From NCBI GenBank assembly GCA_020853655.1, contig JADYYL010000438.1, positions 1 to 6,608 on the forward strand: a stretch of 6,608 nucleotides of DNA, in the 5' to 3' direction. Shown piece by piece: positions 4,237 through 6,608 of this stretch. The notes below the pieces were generated by a model, which worked only from the letters and a program-made list of their open reading frames with translations, made no database searches and was not told the origin of the DNA. This stretch comes from Deltaproteobacteria bacterium. Lineage in GTDB: Bacteria > Bdellovibrionota_C > UBA2361 > SZUA-149 > JADYYL01. Every line of letters starts with the position of its first letter. The first letter of the stretch is position 1. The position numbers and the translations under genes were made by a program.

Positions 4237-6608
4237 TCAGAGTGGCACGTCTCCCGGAAGCCCGAACTGATATCGTCGCTCCTCGCCGGTGCCCGACTCA
4301 CGCACGAACCATTCCGCGCTCGCTGGGCGAAACACCGAAAGATCAACCTTGCCATCGCCGTCGAAATCTCTCGCGCAGCTCGGGGTGTCGCCGAATCGAC
4401 CGAACGATGCCTGTTGCACGTTCCCGGAATCGGTCGCTATGTGCCAGCTGAGTGACCCATCTGCCTCGGCCCTCGCCGCAACACGGTCGCTGCGTCCATT
4501 GCCATCGAAGTCGCAAACAAGCGGTATGTCGCCGGCTCCGCCCCAGCCACCTTCAAGAACAGTGCGGTTGGAGACATCGCGAACTTTCCAGCTACCGGAC
4601 GATGGAGCGACGGACACGAAGCTCTCACGTCGTTGACCCGTAAAGTCACCGTGGAGAGGGACATCTCTCGTTCCCCCACCGCCTCGAACCTCGAAGCTCA
4701 ACCGCCGACGCTGAGATTTCGCCACTGGAGCTCGCAGCCCTTCGGACGAACGGAGTGCATAGAACTTGCGCTCCCTCGGTCGGTAGAACGCGATATCAGA
4801 CACGAAGTCTCCATCGAAATCGCCGACCATTGCCTTATCGCCCTTGCGCCCCCACTTCACTTGCTTGACGGAGCCGTAGCCCGTCGAGGACATTCGGAGA
4901 TACCAGAAACCCGTCGAAGGCCGGAAGATCGCGAAATCTGCGATGCCGTCACCATCGAAATCGCCGGTGTTTGCGGTATCCCCACGCTTCCCATGAGCCA
5001 GCACAAACGGCGCACCAGGATTGAACCCCGTGGAAGACAGCAGGACGAACCATCCGCCGATCGTCGGCCGGAACGTCACGATATCCGAACGACCATCGCC
5101 ATCGAAGTCATTTGCAGCTGATTCACCTTCGCTTTCAAAGGCAATCGCGCGACCCGAGCCAACCTCCGCTTCGTCAGCGGCATTGCTGGTCACGGTCAAC
5201 TTCTCGCCGAACACGCCTTGCGTCGGGGCCAGGCCGATACTCGCACTCGCTCCGTAGTCGAAGTGCGAATCTCCGGCAAAGGTATCTTGAAAATGAAACT
5301 CAATACGGCCCGTTCTGAAAAGCTTGGCTTGAACCTGCAGGAGCGTGTTCGCACCGGGGATCTGATGCGTCCCATACGCGTAGCCGTTCCAGGTGATGGT
5401 GACGACATTCCCGTCGTTCTTCACCCACACACCTCCCTGGGAGGCCTCGGTCGCCGGATAGAGATCATCATGGAAGGGCAGGATTCCCTGCGCCATCTTG
5501 TTCACATAGTCGGAGTCTGTCGGGAGGCCTTCTGACTCTGAAAGCGGAACAATCCGACCGTTCGCGGAGATAGCGACCCGCGAGAAGTTTCGCTTGTAGA
5601 ACGGGAACTCGAAACCAAGATTCAAGAGAGCATAGCCATCGTCGACCGCCATGACACGCGTGCCGATCGACGAATCAAAAGCGATGTTCATCGGCACTTG
5701 ACGGTAGCTTGCGCGGTTGCTCACCGGAGGGAGTGGCGTCAACGTGTTATTCGACGCGTTGAGTGCGCTCACGATTCCCGGAGCAGCAACCAGGCCGTAG
5801 AGCGATGTCAGTGGCTTCGCTGTCGTCATGAGGCGAGACTTGAGCTGAGCGGGAGAGAGACTCGCATCATGAGACAGCACGAGTGCGGCGACGCCGGCGA
5901 CATGCGGTGTCGCCATCGACGTTCCGTTCAGCGTGCTATACGAGCCATTCAGATACGTGCTCACGATAGAAACGCCAGGGGCAGCGACGTGGACAGACTG
6001 ATAGCCGAAGTTCGAGAATGAGGCGAGGTTCCCCTCGCGGTCAACCGCCGCCACGGTGACGACATTCGGAAGATCAATGGCAGCGGGATATGTTGGGAGG
6101 TCGTCATTATCAGACGCGGAGTTCCCGGCCGCTGCGACAAAGAGGATGCCGTTGTTGTTCGCGTTCTGAACCGCGTCTTCGAGCGCCTGAGACGCACCGG
6201 ATCCCCCCCAGGAGTTGCTGAGCACTCTGAGGTTCACGCCGCGTTGCTTCATCGACACCGCATACGCGATTGCCTTGATGGCATCCTCGACAGTGCCACT
6301 GCCGTTCGCACCGAGGAATCTGAGAGCCATGATCTTCGTTCGCCAGTTTACGCCGACGACACCGACTCCGTCGTTTCCGACCCCACCGATCGGTCCTGCG
6401 CAGTGCGTTCCGTGACCGTTCTGATCGTTGGGATCGCCGTTGTTCGCGAGCGCGTCGTACCCATGCACGTCATCGATGACTCCGTTCCCATCATCATCGA
6501 TGCCGTTCACCGTCTCAGCGGGGTTGACCCACATGTTCGCGGCGAGATCGGGGTGATTGTAGGCAACGCCTGTGTCGACGACACCGACAACGATATCGGT
6601 TGAGCCCG
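4237..6608 (-). CDS. subtilisin-family (S8) serine protease with FG-GAP-like repeats, 5' end outside the window
   Basis: Probably a secreted or surface protease. The frame is open to the window edge: the catalytic Asp motif VVDTGV (Asp codon 6574-6576) lies upstream of the first in-window ATG (6534), so that ATG is not the start, and signal peptide and propeptide must lie beyond. Numbering from the Met at 6534 (24 residues precede it): calcium-type loop GIDDDGNGVIDD (11-22), His41 in GHGTHCAG with a proteinase K-like Cys45, oxyanion Asn138 in AAAGNS, and Ser206 in GTSMATPHVAG. The triad is complete. Residues about 275-440 form a beta-rich domain (GFEFPFYKRNF, ILPFHDDLYP, GGVW, VVTITWNGY, GRIEFHF) like nidogen-type domains in other bacterial exoproteases. 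Residues 476-765 are six FG-GAP/VCBS-like repeats ending at the stop. No sorting signal (LPXTG, PEP-CTERM) is seen at the C-terminus. It converges on the patatin gene with a 22-base gap. Confidence 0.95.
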   Translation of the reverse strand, partial: GSTDIVVGVVDTGVAYNHPDLAANMWVNPAETVNGIDDDGNGVIDDVHGYDALANNGDPNDQNGHGTHCAGPIGGVGNDGVGVVGVNWRTKIMALRFLGANGSGTVEDAIKAIAYAVSMKQRGVNLRVLSNSWGGSGASQALEDAVQNANNNGILFVAAAGNSASDNDDLPTYPAAIDLPNVVTVAAVDREGNLASFSNFGYQSVHVAAPGVSIVSTYLNGSYSTLNGTSMATPHVAGVAALVLSHDASLSPAQLKSRLMTTAKPLTSLYGLVAAPGIVSALNASNNTLTPLPPVSNRASYRQVPMNIAFDSSIGTRVMAVDDGYALLNLGFEFPFYKRNFSRVAISANGRIVPLSESEGLPTDSDYVNKMAQGILPFHDDLYPATEASQGGVWVKNDGNVVTITWNGYAYGTHQIPGANTLLQVQAKLFRTGRIEFHFQDTFAGDSHFDYGASASIGLAPTQGVFGEKLTVTSNAADEAEVGSGRAIAFESEGESAANDFDGDGRSDIVTFRPTIGGWFVLLSSTGFNPGAPFVLAHGKRGDTANTGDFDGDGIADFAIFRPSTGFWYLRMSSTGYGSVKQVKWGRKGDKAMVGDFDGDFVSDIAFYRPRERKFYALRSSEGLRAPVAKSQRRRLSFEVRGGGGTRDVPLHGDFTGQRRESFVSVAPSSGSWKVRDVSNRTVLEGGWGGAGDIPLVCDFDGNGRSDRVAARAEADGSLSWHIATDSGNVQQASFGRFGDTPSCARDFDGDGKVDLSVFRPASAEWFVRESGTGEERRYQFGLPGDVPL
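4240..5109 (-). repeat. six FG-GAP/VCBS-like protein repeats in the protease C-terminus
   Basis: Units of about 43-58 residues each begin with an Asp-rich calcium-type loop: D476 (DFDGDGRSD), D525 (DFDGDGIAD), D572 (DFDGDFVSD), D630 (DFTGQRRES), D675 (DFDGNGRSD) and D723 (DFDGDGKVD), numbered from the Met at 6534. A FRP or YRP motif, a W/F-rich strand, SSTG or SSEG, and a WG..GD strand follow in the best-kept units (1-3). Unit 3 has Phe in place of a loop Gly and is about 10 residues longer (basic SQRRRLSFE plus GGGG). Unit 4 has lost most loop acids. The last unit stops at GDVPL, just where the next Asp loop would begin. Such repeats fold as a calcium-bound beta-propeller; here the role is likely substrate or surface binding. 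Confidence 0.85.

Noticed and set aside
4340..5110. recurring CCATCGAAATCGCC-like DNA words as a CRISPR-type array
   Set aside because: The words encode the FDGDG loops of the protein repeats, vary in spacing and sequence, and stay in frame with the protease.
4633..5121. 162-codon plus-strand open frame opposite the protease repeats
   Set aside because: It is a shadow of the repeat-coding strand; the protease family match is unequivocal.

Overview
The window is a GC-rich bacterial segment with five protein-coding genes and almost no non-coding space. No RNA gene, insertion sequence, prophage gene or CRISPR array is visible. The content (RsmI methyltransferase, a family-2 glycosyltransferase, a patatin-like phospholipase and a large secreted-type subtilisin with FG-GAP-like repeats) fits a free-living, probably Gram-negative bacterium of a poorly sampled lineage. 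Phylum cannot be fixed from the sequence alone.

Layout. At 87-785 (+) is rsmI, coding for the 16S rRNA C1402 2'-O-methyltransferase, in a short form without the usual C-terminal extension. A 143-base gap (786-928) follows. It has no clear terminator or promoter, but contains a possible 17-codon leader frame whose stop overlaps the next start. At 929-2530 (+) is a 533-residue protein of unknown function. It is mostly low-complexity and predicted disordered, with a charged helical N-terminus and one island (residues about 335-430) that I read as a degenerate MazF/PemK-like beta-barrel. At 2527-3279 (+) is a family-2 glycosyltransferase, and at 3276-4214 (+) a RssA/NTE-type patatin-like serine hydrolase. 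These three genes are joined by 4-base stop/start overlaps (GTGA, ATGA), so they very probably form one translationally coupled operon. The last two products suggest work on envelope lipids or glycans; the role of the first is unknown.

On the opposite strand, converging on the operon with only 22 bases between, is a subtilisin-family (S8) protease (4237 to the window edge). Its 5' end lies outside the window: the frame stays open to base 6608 and the catalytic Asp motif lies upstream of the first in-window ATG. The visible part has the full Asp/His/Ser triad with a proteinase K-like Cys beside the His, a beta-rich nidogen-like middle domain, and six FG-GAP/VCBS-like calcium-loop repeats that run to the stop codon.

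The most interesting item is the unknown 533-residue protein: a MazF-fold candidate with altered active-site positions, set inside a long disordered chain and coupled to a glycosyltransferase and a lipase. Its mRNA also carries a strong UUCG-capped hairpin at the start of the barrel-coding segment.
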